This document shows positions 7,811 through 14,502 of a stretch of DNA of 33,235 bases, one piece after another. The DNA lies in assembly GCF_028289705.1 (NCBI RefSeq), contig NZ_JANQOI010000168.1, positions 1-33,235 of the forward strand, written 5' to 3'. Source of the DNA: Pelagibius sp. (GTDB lineage Bacteria > Pseudomonadota > Alphaproteobacteria > Kiloniellales > Kiloniellaceae). A program made the position numbers and the translations under genes. The number at the start of each line of letters is the position of its first letter. Position 1 is the stretch's first letter. Under the pieces are notes generated by a model that had not been told where the DNA came from, made no database searches, and saw nothing but the letters and a program-made list of their open reading frames with translations.

Positions 7811-7855
7811 CGGTTTCTGTTAGCCCGGTTTCTGTTAGCCCGGTTTCTGGCAGCC
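7811..7855. repeat. Three 15-bp tandem repeats between two coupled genes
   Basis: Unit CGGTTTCTGTTAGCC occurs twice exactly at 7811-7825 and 7826-7840, and a third time with one change (CGGTTTCTGGCAGCC) at 7841-7855. On the minus strand the repeats lie between the TGA of the DUF6152 gene and the GTG of the next gene, in the reading frame of both, and contain no stop codon. Confidence 0.9.
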
Positions 7856-7860
7856 CCGCG

Positions 7861-8241
7861 TCAGTCACGGTTCGGATAGAGATCGTAGGTCTCGCCGCCG
7901 ATGATCACCCGCTCGGCCTTCACCCGGCGGTCGGCGGCATCGGCGGAGCGGTGGCCGGAGATGGTGACTTCGGTGCCCACCGCCAGCATCTCGTCGGTGA
8001 GGCCCGCCCGTTCGTTGCGCCAGGGCTGGCCGACCTCCACCGTCCAATCCTCGCCGTCGACATCGACAGTCAGCACGCCGTGGGGGTTGCCCAGGCGTAC
8101 GCTCTTGATGAGGCCGGTCAGTTCGAAGTTGCCGTCCTCGGTCCAGCGCCAGCCGTGGTGGGCCAGGGCCGGCACGCCGCCAAGAGCGGTCAGGCTTAGG
8201 AGCAGACCGCCGCCGATGAGAAAGTCCCGTCTTGTGGTCAT
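7861..8241 (-). CDS. Tat-exported DUF6152-family protein
   Basis: A 126-residue protein with a twin-arginine signal peptide (MTTRRDFLIGGG, hydrophobic core, ALA cleavage) followed by the motif HHGWRW that marks the DUF6152 family. The mature region is a small beta-rich domain with repeated valine-rich strands (GVLTVDVDGEDWTVEVG) and ends YDLYPNRD. Function is not known to me; Tat export suggests that it folds, perhaps with a cofactor, before leaving the cytoplasm, and the two adjacent histidines at the mature N-terminus could bind metal. Both points are inference. ATG 8241 opens directly on the Tat motif. The gene leads a two-gene unit with the membrane protein downstream. Confidence 0.82.
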   Translation of the reverse strand: MTTRRDFLIGGGLLLSLTALGGVPALAHHGWRWTEDGNFELTGLIKSVRLGNPHGVLTVDVDGEDWTVEVGQPWRNERAGLTDEMLAVGTEVTISGHRSADAADRRVKAERVIIGGETYDLYPNRD

Positions 8242-8411
8242 GAGTTGAACGCCTCCGCCTTTGTGGTCTCTCCGTCTCAGGCTATCGCCGGCTTCGGCCT
8301 GCCGCGGGTGTCTATTTGGGGCCAGGGACCGCCAAGTCCACGAGCTTCCGGCCCGGCTGCCTGCGCTATGCCCGATGGCGAGAAAGGTCGCTGCGGAACG
8401 TTATAGAGGTC

Positions 8412-8591
8412 TTGTCTGGAATTTTAATAAAATCGTTAACTATTTTTTAGGAATTCGAGACTAATTTGCTTTGTGGACGGCCTAGCAAGCCCTCCCCGGG
8501 TCCTCCTGGGTCGTCTTTCGGATGTTTATCCGTTCCTTGTAACGCCTCCCTGTTAAACTTGCCGCCGGGCTCGTCCCGGCGGTTTTTCTTT
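8412..8591 (+). ncRNA. Candidate small RNA with its own terminator
   Basis: A strong Rho-independent terminator at 8562-8591 faces the plus strand, but no plus-strand gene precedes it: the nearest gene upstream is divergent. An AT-rich block at 8412-8450 could hold the promoter (TTGTCT at 8412-8417 and TTAACT at 8436-8441, spacing 18). A transcript from about 8450 to 8591 would be roughly 140 nt. It carries pyrimidine-rich CCTCC motifs (8491-8497, 8501-8507, 8545-8550), able to pair with Shine-Dalgarno sequences, as in alphaproteobacterial anti-SD sRNAs. I see no match to SRP RNA or tmRNA landmarks. The boundaries are estimates. Confidence 0.4.
8562..8591 (+). terminator. Strong Rho-independent terminator, orphan
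   Basis: CCGCCGGG at 8562-8569 pairs perfectly with CCCGGCGG at 8575-8582 around a 5-nt loop, followed at once by TTTTTCTTT. This is the best intrinsic terminator in the window. It lies over 300 bp from any coding sequence on its strand. Confidence 0.85.
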
Positions 8592-8611
8592 GCGCGTCCC
8601 GGCGGAAAGGC

Positions 8612-8652
8612 AGCGGGCTGGAACCGATGCGACGCAAGTCGAGAACGCTATA
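8612..8652 (+). repeat. Intergenic hairpin repeat, copy C
   Basis: Begins AGCGGGCTGGAACCGA and continues into a CGAC-GCAA-GTCG hairpin at about 8630-8641, then GAGAACGCTATAA. It aligns with copy A at 70-107 and, on the other strand, with copy D at 14445-14479 (shared GAACCG, CGAC to TCGA hairpin, AACGCT). Confidence 0.6.
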
Positions 8653-8843
8653 ACGGAAATTTGAGCGTGCAGACCGGCTGCCTTTTAGGGGCCTGCAGTG
8701 CAAGCTTGCCGGGCACTACAGATTTTCCTTTTGCACCTGCGAAAGGCATTTCGATCAAAGCGTTAACGATTCTCCGCTTGACCGGCTGAGGGACGCTGTT
8801 AGTGTTTGCGACGGCAAGTTGACAGGGTAGAACGTAAACAAGG

Positions 8844-8889
8844 GGAGGGGCCGCGATCCTTTGGGATCGAAGGCCCTCCTTCAATTTTG
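8844..8889 (+). promoter_or_regulatory. Terminator-like hairpin in the metY leader
   Basis: GGAGGG (8844-8849) pairs with CCCTCC (8874-8879), and CGATCC (8854-8859) pairs with GGATCG (8864-8869), giving a stacked hairpin followed by TTCAATTTT. It lies about 130 bp before the metY start, downstream of a weak possible promoter (TTGACC at 8778). It may be an attenuator for metY or the end of another short transcript. The landmarks of a SAM-II riboswitch, which often precedes such genes in alphaproteobacteria, are not evident. The rest of 8242-9017 apart from the features listed here shows nothing I can name. Confidence 0.35.
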
Positions 8890-9017
8890 GGCCAGTATTC
8901 GGCCCTGATTTTCTCCTCTCCGAGCTGCCGCCAAGTCCCGTAACGAGTGATGCGCCGCCTGGTCATTATCAGGGCCGATTGGTATATGCTGCGCGCAGAC
9001 CGACAGGAGGCTTCGTC

Positions 9018-10313
9018 GTGGCGGATCCCAAGTTCTTGAAATTCGACACCCTTTCCCTGCACGCCGGGCAACAGCCCGATCCGGTGACCGGCGCGCGGGC
9101 GGTGCCGATCTATCAGACCACTTCCTACGTTTTCCGTGACACCGACCAGGCCGCGGCGCTGTTTAACCTGGAACGCGCCGGCCATATCTACAGCCGGATC
9201 TCCAATCCCACGGTAGCGGTTCTGGAGGAACGCATTGCCGCCCTGGAGCACGGCGTCGGGGCCATCGGCACCGCCTCCGGCCATGCTGCGCTGCATCTGG
9301 CGGTAGTCACCCTGATGGGGCAGGGCGGCCATATCGTCGCCTCCTCCTCGCTCTACGGCGGCTCCATCAACCTCTTCACCCACACCCTGCCGCGTTTCGG
9401 CATCACCACCAGCTTCGTCAATCCCCGCGACGTGGCGGCCTTCCGCGACGCCATCCGCCCGGAAACCCGCCTGATCTTCGCCGAGGGCCTCGGCAATCCG
9501 GGCCTGGAGGTGCTGGACATCCCCGCCGTGGCCGAGGTGGCCCACGGCGCCGGCCTGCCGCTGATGATCGACAGCACCTTCGCCACACCCTATCTCTGCC
9601 GGCCCATCGAGATGGGCGCAGACCTGGTCCTGCACTCCGCCACCAAGTGGCTCGGCGGCCATGGCCTGGCCATCGGCGGGCTGCTGGCGGACGGCGGGCG
9701 CTTCGACTGGGAGGCCAGCGGCAAGTTCGACACCCTGACCGAACCCTACGAGGGCTACCACGGCATCGACTTCGCCGAGGAGTTCGGGCCCCAGGCCTTT
9801 TGCATGCGCGCGCGCTCCGAAGGTCTGCGCGACTTCGGCGCCACCATGAGCCCGCAGAATGCCTTCTACATCCTGCAGGGCGTGGAGACCCTGCCCCTGC
9901 GCATGGAACGTCACATGGCCAACACCCTGAAGGTGCTGGACTATCTGGAGCGGGAGGAGGCGGTTTCCTGGGTTCTGCATCCCAATCTGCGGAGCCACGC
10001 CGATCACGAGCTGGGGCGGCGGCTGATGCCCAAGGGCTGCGGGTCCATCGTCTCCTTCGGGGTCAAGGGCGGGCGGCCCGCCGGTGCGAAGTTCATCGAG
10101 GCCTGTCAGCTTTCCTCCCACCTCGCCAATGTGGGCGATGCCAAGACCCTGGTGATCCACCCCGCCAGCACCACCCATCAGCAGATGAGCGCCGCCCAGC
10201 TCGAAGCCGCCGGTGTCGGCGAGGACATGATCCGCCTCTCCGTCGGGCTGGAAGATCCGGACGACATCATCGGCGACCTCCGCCAGGCCCTGCGCGCCGC
10301 GCAAAAGGATTAG
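9018..10313 (+). CDS. metY: O-acetylhomoserine sulfhydrylase-type PLP enzyme (MetY family)
   Basis: A 431-residue Cys/Met-metabolism PLP enzyme, most like O-acetylhomoserine aminocarboxypropyltransferase, which makes homocysteine from O-acetylhomoserine and sulfide in the cytosol. Visible landmarks are FDTLSLHAGQQPDP at the N-terminus, YSRISNPTVAVLEERIAALE, SSSLYGGSINLFTHTLPRFG, IDSTFATPYLCRP, and the cofactor-binding segment HSATKWLGGHG with Lys210. Length fits the MetY branch (about 425-435), longer than cystathionine gamma-synthases. GTG 9018 was chosen because AGGAGG sits 7 nt upstream; the frame opens 39 bp earlier without a ribosome site. The alpha/beta hydrolase gene follows after 8 bp and is probably cotranscribed. 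MetZ-type activity cannot be excluded. Confidence 0.9.
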   Translation: MADPKFLKFDTLSLHAGQQPDPVTGARAVPIYQTTSYVFRDTDQAAALFNLERAGHIYSRISNPTVAVLEERIAALEHGVGAIGTASGHAALHLAVVTLMGQGGHIVASSSLYGGSINLFTHTLPRFGITTSFVNPRDVAAFRDAIRPETRLIFAEGLGNPGLEVLDIPAVAEVAHGAGLPLMIDSTFATPYLCRPIEMGADLVLHSATKWLGGHGLAIGGLLADGGRFDWEASGKFDTLTEPYEGYHGIDFAEEFGPQAFCMRARSEGLRDFGATMSPQNAFYILQGVETLPLRMERHMANTLKVLDYLEREEAVSWVLHPNLRSHADHELGRRLMPKGCGSIVSFGVKGGRPAGAKFIEACQLSSHLANVGDAKTLVIHPASTTHQQMSAAQLEAAGVGEDMIRLSVGLEDPDDIIGDLRQALRAAQKD

Positions 10314-10321
10314 GGTAATCT

Positions 10322-11110
10322 ATGGATCTTTCCGTTGACGGTCGGCACGTCCACGTCGCGACCGGTGGGCGGGCTTTCGACCCCGATCTGCCCGCCATCA
10401 TCTTCATCCATGGAGCCGGCCTCGACCACACGGTCTGGGCCTTGCCGGCGCGCTACTTCGCCCACCACGATGCCGCGGTGCTGGCGCCGGACCTGCCGGG
10501 CCACGGCGCTTCCGCCGGCGGCCCCCTGACAACGGTCGCGGCGCTGGCCGACTGGATCGTCAGGCTGATGGACGAAGCGACCCTCGCCACGGCGGCCCTG
10601 GTGGGCCACTCCATGGGCGCTCTGGTCGCCCTGGAGACCGCTGCCCGCCACGGCGAGCGCATCCGCGCGCTGGCGCTGATGGGCGTGGCGCCCAAGATGC
10701 CGGTCCATCCAGACCTGCTGGCCGCGGCGGAGGCCAACGACCATCAGGCCTTCGAATTGATGACTTCCTGGGGCTTCGGGCCCGGCGGCCATTTCGGCGG
10801 CGCCAAGGTGCCGGGAGCCTGGCTGATGGGCGGCGGCGAACGCCTGCTGGAAAAGGTGCGGCCGGGGGTGCTACATGCCGACCTGGCCGCCTGCAATGCC
10901 TATCAAGGTGCGGCGGAGGCCGCCGCCAAGGTCGCCTGCCCGACCCTGCTGGTCATGGGCAGCGAGGACAAAATGACCCCGGCACGCGCCGGCGCGAAGC
11001 TGGCCGCCGCCATCGCCGAGGCCCGCCAGGTCACCATTCCCGCCTGCGGCCACATGATGCTGGCGGAGAAGCCCGACGAAAGCCTCGATGCCCTGCGCAC
11101 GCTGCTGTGA
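10322..11110 (+). CDS. Alpha/beta-fold hydrolase
   Basis: A 262-residue alpha/beta hydrolase, close to the minimal size of the fold. The oxyanion-hole motif IFIHGAGLDHTVW is at about 27-39, the nucleophile elbow GHSMG at 95-99 with Ser97, the likely acid in VMGSEDKMTP (Asp216) and the catalytic histidine in ACGHMMLAEKP (His244). There is no signal peptide, so it acts in the cytosol. It starts 8 bp after the metY stop, so it belongs to the same transcript. A serine esterase or thioester hydrolase role is plausible; the MetX homoserine acetyltransferase, also of this fold, is larger (about 370 residues or more), so I do not call it metX. Substrate unknown. Confidence 0.88.
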   Translation: MDLSVDGRHVHVATGGRAFDPDLPAIIFIHGAGLDHTVWALPARYFAHHDAAVLAPDLPGHGASAGGPLTTVAALADWIVRLMDEATLATAALVGHSMGALVALETAARHGERIRALALMGVAPKMPVHPDLLAAAEANDHQAFELMTSWGFGPGGHFGGAKVPGAWLMGGGERLLEKVRPGVLHADLAACNAYQGAAEAAAKVACPTLLVMGSEDKMTPARAGAKLAAAIAEARQVTIPACGHMMLAEKPDESLDALRTLL

Positions 11111-11153
11111 GCGGAAAGACCGCGGAACATTCCACAAGCAAGGGTCCGTGACG

Positions 11154-11729
11154 ATGAGATCTCGACGCGTTTGCGCATCCTTTGCCGCCGCCCTGCTCTG
11201 CGGCGCCCTGGCGCTTGTGGGCGCGGAAGTAGAGGCCGCGACACTGGAGGCGGCGCGGGGCCCGGTGGTGCTGACCGTCGCCGGCGCGGTCTCCAACACC
11301 AACCGTCCGGCCTTCTCGGAGGCCGAGGACGCCTTCCTGAACTATCATGAGAAAAGCTTCGAGCGCGCGGCGGAGTTCGACCGCGCCATGCTGGAGGGGC
11401 TCGGCACGGTGAAGGCCGAGATCGCCTTTGCCGGCTGGCCGGCGCCCATGGTCTTCGAGGGACCGCTGCTGGCCGACGTGCTGGCCGCCGCCGGTGCCGC
11501 CGGGCGGGATATCACCATCGTCGCCTTGGACGGCTATGGGTCGGAGATTTCGGCTGCAGACCTGCTGGCCTATGAGTGGATCGTCGGCCTCAAGCGCGAC
11601 GGCCGCTATCTGAAGATCGGCCAGCGCGGGCCCCTCTGGGTGGTCTATCGGCGGCGCGACGGCAAGGCGCCGAGTGAGGAAGACGAGCTGCGCTGGCCCT
11701 GGGCCGCCTTCTTCATCGAGGTCAAATAG
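11154..11729 (+). CDS. Secreted sulfite-oxidase-fold protein without Mo-ligating cysteine
   Basis: A 191-residue exported protein: signal peptide MRSRRVCASFAAALLCGALA with cleavage near VEA, then a domain resembling the molybdopterin-binding fold of sulfite-oxidase-type enzymes (TVAGAVSNTN, AFAGWPAPMVFEGPLLADVL, DGYGSEISAADL, GPLWVVYRRRD). The mature chain contains no cysteine, so the usual molybdenum ligand is missing and the protein is unlikely to be a molybdoenzyme. Such stand-alone domains are often annotated as molybdopterin-dependent oxidoreductases regardless. ATG 11154 was chosen at the signal peptide; GTG 11148 is in frame. It follows the hydrolase gene by 43 bp on the same strand and converges with the SUFU gene, 27 bp away. 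Confidence 0.75.
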   Translation: MRSRRVCASFAAALLCGALALVGAEVEAATLEAARGPVVLTVAGAVSNTNRPAFSEAEDAFLNYHEKSFERAAEFDRAMLEGLGTVKAEIAFAGWPAPMVFEGPLLADVLAAAGAAGRDITIVALDGYGSEISAADLLAYEWIVGLKRDGRYLKIGQRGPLWVVYRRRDGKAPSEEDELRWPWAAFFIEVK

Positions 11730-11756
11730 ATCCGCCTGCGGAAGATCCGTGGTCTC

Positions 11757-12410
11757 TCAGATCAGCGAGGCGCGGCGCGGGTCGGTGACGGGAAAGGCGC
11801 CGCCGTCGATCAGGCGCGCCGCCAGCTTGTCCGAGCCCTCGGCCTTGGCGAAGTCCAACTCCGCATCGCTGATCCCGACGAAGTGCAGCAGGTCGACCCG
11901 GCCGGAGTCGAGCACGAAGTTCGCTTCGTAGTGCTCCGCCCGCCAGGCCATGACCGAGCGCAGGGCCGAATCGCCCGTGATGTCGATGGATGCGCGCAGG
12001 GGCACGCGGTGGCCGTAATCCAGGGGCGGGGCTTCGCCCATGCGGCCCGCCGCCAGCAGCAGGTTGAAGGCGGTGAGGCGGGCCAGGATCTCCAGGGCCC
12101 AGGCCGCCTGATCCGGCGTCTCCATCACCAGTTCCGTGCCGATCTCCGAGTAGCCCTCCGGGTCGTAGTCCCGCGCCGGGGTGTCCCAGGGGTTCGAAAG
12201 CCCGGAGGAGACGTAGACCCAGGTGCGCCGCTCCTCGGTGGGCGCGAACTCGAAGAGGCCGACATGCAGCCAGCGGGGGTCGACCTCCTTCTGCCCCAGC
12301 TTGGCGAAGAGATCGGCCTTCAGCGTGAAGATCCCCTCGCTTTCGGGACCGAAGCGCTTCGGGTATATCTCCCCTTCCCGCTGTTCCCAGACCTCTTCGA
12401 GCGAACTCAC
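11757..12410 (-). CDS. Suppressor-of-fused (SUFU) domain protein
   Basis: A 217-residue cytosolic protein that matches the SUFU-like domain family (PF05076-type). Typical stretches are LHVGLFEFAPTEERRTWVYV and SSGLSNPWDTP in the first half, SEIGTELVMETPDQAAWALE in the middle, and LLHFVGISDAELDFAK near the C-terminus. Bacterial members often occur alone or with polymorphic-toxin immunity functions, but no toxin gene is next to it here. The start is GTG 12410 with a G-rich ribosome site about 9 nt upstream. It is divergent from the thioesterase gene with only 20 bp between the start codons, so their promoters must overlap or lie inside the neighbouring coding sequence. Confidence 0.85.
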   Translation of the reverse strand: MSSLEEVWEQREGEIYPKRFGPESEGIFTLKADLFAKLGQKEVDPRWLHVGLFEFAPTEERRTWVYVSSGLSNPWDTPARDYDPEGYSEIGTELVMETPDQAAWALEILARLTAFNLLLAAGRMGEAPPLDYGHRVPLRASIDITGDSALRSVMAWRAEHYEANFVLDSGRVDLLHFVGISDAELDFAKAEGSDKLAARLIDGGAFPVTDPRRASLI

Positions 12411-12430
12411 TGCCGAGCGCCCCCCTTGAG

Positions 12431-12871
12431 ATGAGCGACCCCGTTTCCGAAACGCGCGACCGTTTTCCCCATTTCCTGACCATCCCGACGCGTTGGATGG
12501 ACAACGACATCTACGGTCACGTCAATAACGTGGTCTACTACTCCTACTTCGACACGGTGATCAACGAATACCTGATCGCTGCCGGCGGGCTGGACATTCA
12601 CGACGGCGGCGTGGTGGGCGTCTGCGCCGAGAGCGCTTGTCAGTACAAGGCGCCCTTCGCCTTCCCCGAGCCGGTGGAGGCGGGGCTGCGCGTCGGCCAC
12701 CTGGGCAAGCGCTCGGTGCGCTACGAGATCGGCCTTTTCAAGGCGAACCGCGAAGAGGCCGCCGCCGTCGGCCGCTTCGTCCACGTCTTCGTCGACCGCA
12801 CCAGCATGAAACCCGTGCCGATCCCCGACAGCCTCAACACCGCCCTGGCAAAGCTGCAGGTCGGCGGTTAG
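12431..12871 (+). CDS. Acyl-CoA thioesterase, 4HBT hot-dog fold
   Basis: A 146-residue cytosolic hot-dog-fold thioesterase of the 4HBT/YbgC-FadM type. The signature is RWMDNDIYGHVNNVVYYSYF at residues about 24-43, with the catalytic Asp of the DxxGHVNN motif, followed by AESACQYKAPFAFPEPVEAG and VGHLGKRSVRYEIGLF. It hydrolyses acyl-CoA or 4-hydroxybenzoyl-CoA-like thioesters; the acyl chain cannot be predicted. ATG 12431 is the only reasonable start, and no Shine-Dalgarno sequence is visible, so translation may be leaderless or the promoter lies in the SUFU gene. A long inverted repeat ends the gene at 12889-13030. Confidence 0.9.
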   Translation: MSDPVSETRDRFPHFLTIPTRWMDNDIYGHVNNVVYYSYFDTVINEYLIAAGGLDIHDGGVVGVCAESACQYKAPFAFPEPVEAGLRVGHLGKRSVRYEIGLFKANREEAAAVGRFVHVFVDRTSMKPVPIPDSLNTALAKLQVGG

Positions 12872-12888
12872 GACGCGCCGGGGGCTCC

Positions 12889-13030
12889 CCCCTCACCCAG
12901 CTCCGGCTAGGCTCACCCTTCGGGTTCACCAAGCCTGCGCAACCCTCTCCCACGCCGGGGAGAGGGTTTTGTTTTCCCCTCTCCCCGGCGTGGGAGAGGG
13001 AGGGGCCCGCGTCAGCGGGAGGGTGAGGGG
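12889..13030. repeat. 142-bp palindromic intergenic element, possible bidirectional terminator
   Basis: A perfect 24-bp inverted repeat (12943-12966 with 12977-13000) surrounds the 10-nt loop TTTTGTTTTC. The outer ends CCCCTCACCC (12889-12898) and GGGTGAGGGG (13021-13030) are also perfect inverted repeats, so the whole unit has terminal inverted repeats. It sits between two convergent genes. Elements with GGGTGAGGGG ends and a core of the CCCTCTCC kind are familiar dispersed intergenic repeats of many proteobacteria. It may serve as a shared transcription stop. Confidence 0.8.
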
Positions 13031-13035
13031 CTTTG

Positions 13036-13836
13036 CTAGCGCTCTGCCAGCCGGTCCAGCCGCAGGCGGTCGCGGGTGTCGGTCAGACGGTAGACGCCGG
13101 CGAAGACCGCGATGACGGCGCCCAGGGTGGTGCCGCCGGCGATCAGGAACATGATGAGAAGCTGGTACTTCACCGCCTCGATCGGGTCGACGCCGGCGAG
13201 AATCTGGCCGGTCATCATGCCCGGCAGGGACACCAGGCCGGTGGCGGCCAGGGAGTTGATGATCGGCATCAGGGCCGTGGTCAGCGCCTGGCGGGTGATA
13301 GGCAGCATGGCGCTGCGCCGCGTGGCGCCGAGGCAGAGCTGCGCCTCGATGCCGGCGCGCTGCTGGCGCGCGCCCTCGGTGAGGCGCTGCAGGCCGAGGC
13401 TGATGCCGGTGAGAATGTTGCCGAGGATCATGCCGAGCAGCGGCAGCGCATAGCGCGGATCGTACCAGGGCTGCGGCTGCACCTGGGTGGTGAGCGCGAA
13501 CACGGTCACAAGGCTCGCCGCCAGCAGCATTGACGTCGTGCCGATGCCGTAGGCCCAGAGGCGCTGCAGGCCGCCTTCCTGGCGGGCCATGATCTCCCGC
13601 CCGGCGAAGAGGATCATGGCCAGGGCGGCCAAGCCGGTCCACCAGGGCGAAAGCAGTTCGAAGAGCTTGGTGAGGACCAGGCCGATAAGGGCCAGTTGCA
13701 GCGTGCAGCGAAGCGCCGCAACGAGCAGCTTGGCCTCGATGCGGAGTTGCAGAAGCAACGAGAGCACGGCGACCCCGAGCAGCAGCAGCGCAGCCAGGCC
13801 GAGATCCAGCGGTGTCAGGCGGATGAATTCGCTCAC
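13036..13836 (-). CDS. fetB: ABC transporter permease, FetB/UPF0014 family
   Basis: A 266-residue permease with about seven hydrophobic segments. The start LTPLDLGLAALLLLGVAVLS, the block ALRCTLQLALIGLVLTKLFE, and MILGNILTGISLGLQRLTEG are typical of the UPF0014/FetB family (E. coli YbbM). FetAB exports iron and protects against oxidative stress in E. coli. Further family marks are EAQLCLGATRRSAMLPITRQ and SLPGMMTGQILAGVDPIEAV. The GTG start overlaps the stop of fetA by 4 nt (GTGA), so the two are translationally coupled. The gene ends 6 bp after the palindromic element. Confidence 0.92.
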   Translation of the reverse strand: MSEFIRLTPLDLGLAALLLLGVAVLSLLLQLRIEAKLLVAALRCTLQLALIGLVLTKLFELLSPWWTGLAALAMILFAGREIMARQEGGLQRLWAYGIGTTSMLLAASLVTVFALTTQVQPQPWYDPRYALPLLGMILGNILTGISLGLQRLTEGARQQRAGIEAQLCLGATRRSAMLPITRQALTTALMPIINSLAATGLVSLPGMMTGQILAGVDPIEAVKYQLLIMFLIAGGTTLGAVIAVFAGVYRLTDTRDRLRLDRLAER

Positions 13837-14432
13837 GCCAGGACTTCCTCGCGCAGGCGCCCGCGGTCGATATAGAACCGGCGGTCGGCAATGCGCTCGG
13901 CCTGACGGCGGTCATGGGTCACCCAGAGGATCGCCAGGCCGTTGCCCTGTTTCTCGCGCAACATGGCCTCGACCGCTGCCGTGGCCTCCTCGTCCAGGGG
14001 GCCGGTCGGCTCGTCGAGCAGCAGCACCTTGGGGCCGCGCTCCATTGCGCGCAGCAGGGCCAGGCGCTGGCGCTCGCCGGTGGAGAGCTGCCGGACCGGA
14101 CGCTCGGCCGTGCTGTCGGGGATCATCAGACGCCGTGCCGGCCCGGCCTGGCCGGCCCAGTCCAGGAAGTGTTCGGCCAGGCGGTCGGACCACCAGCCGG
14201 GCTCCGCCGGCACATAGCCGACCAGCCGCCGCCACGCGCAGGCCGCCATCTGGTGACGCTCCCGGCCGTCCAAAAGGACCTCACCGGTGCTGGGATCGAG
14301 ATCGGCCAACGCGCGCAGCAGCAGGGATTTGCCGGCCCCGGAGGGCCCCCTCAGGGCCACGCACTCGCCGGCGGCGAGGTCGAAGGAAAGCGGCTCGAGG
14401 CCCGGGCGGGCGAGGTGGCGGACCGACAGCAT
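13833..14432 (-). CDS. fetA: ABC transporter ATP-binding protein, FetA-type
   Basis: A 199-residue single ATP-binding subunit, small as FetA (YbbL) proteins are. Walker A GPSGAGKS is at about 30-37, the signature LSTGERQRLALLRAM near 120, Walker B VLLLDEPTGPLD near 140, and the switch histidine in VTHDRRQAERIAD near 170. It energises the FetB permease encoded by the overlapping next gene. ATG 14432 is the first start and immediately precedes the conserved N-terminal strand. In E. coli the pair exports iron; here the substrate is inferred from the partner. Confidence 0.9.
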   Translation of the reverse strand: MLSVRHLARPGLEPLSFDLAAGECVALRGPSGAGKSLLLRALADLDPSTGEVLLDGRERHQMAACAWRRLVGYVPAEPGWWSDRLAEHFLDWAGQAGPARRLMIPDSTAERPVRQLSTGERQRLALLRAMERGPKVLLLDEPTGPLDEEATAAVEAMLREKQGNGLAILWVTHDRRQAERIADRRFYIDRGRLREEVLA

Positions 14433-14444
14433 GGCGGGCGCAGT

Positions 14445-14479
14445 CTAGAGCGTTTTCGATCCGGGTCGAGACGGTTCAG
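14445..14479 (-). repeat. Intergenic hairpin repeat, copy D
   Basis: On the minus strand the 70-bp gap before fetA contains CTGAACCG, a CGAC to TCGA hairpin and AAAACGCTCTAGA, aligning with copy C at 8612-8652. The stem here is closed by CCGG instead of GCAA. It may act as the terminator of the lemA/TPM operon, which ends at 14503. Confidence 0.5.
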
Positions 14480-14502
14480 GCCCGTTCCTCCGGCCGGCGC
14501 CG

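Noticed and set aside
7811-7855. Short CRISPR-like array
   Set aside because: Units are directly adjacent with no spacers and only 15 bp long; no cas genes.
8466-8591. 4.5S (SRP) RNA or tmRNA
   Set aside because: The conserved GGAAGCAGCC-type SRP loop and tmRNA tRNA-like ends are absent.
8261-8789. Short plus-strand ORFs of 67 and 107 codons
   Set aside because: No ribosome site, unlikely composition, and they cross a terminator hairpin and an intergenic repeat.
8799-9017. SAM-II riboswitch before metY
   Set aside because: I looked for the conserved pseudoknot bases and found only a partial, unconvincing resemblance near 8835; the hairpin is reported as terminator-like only.
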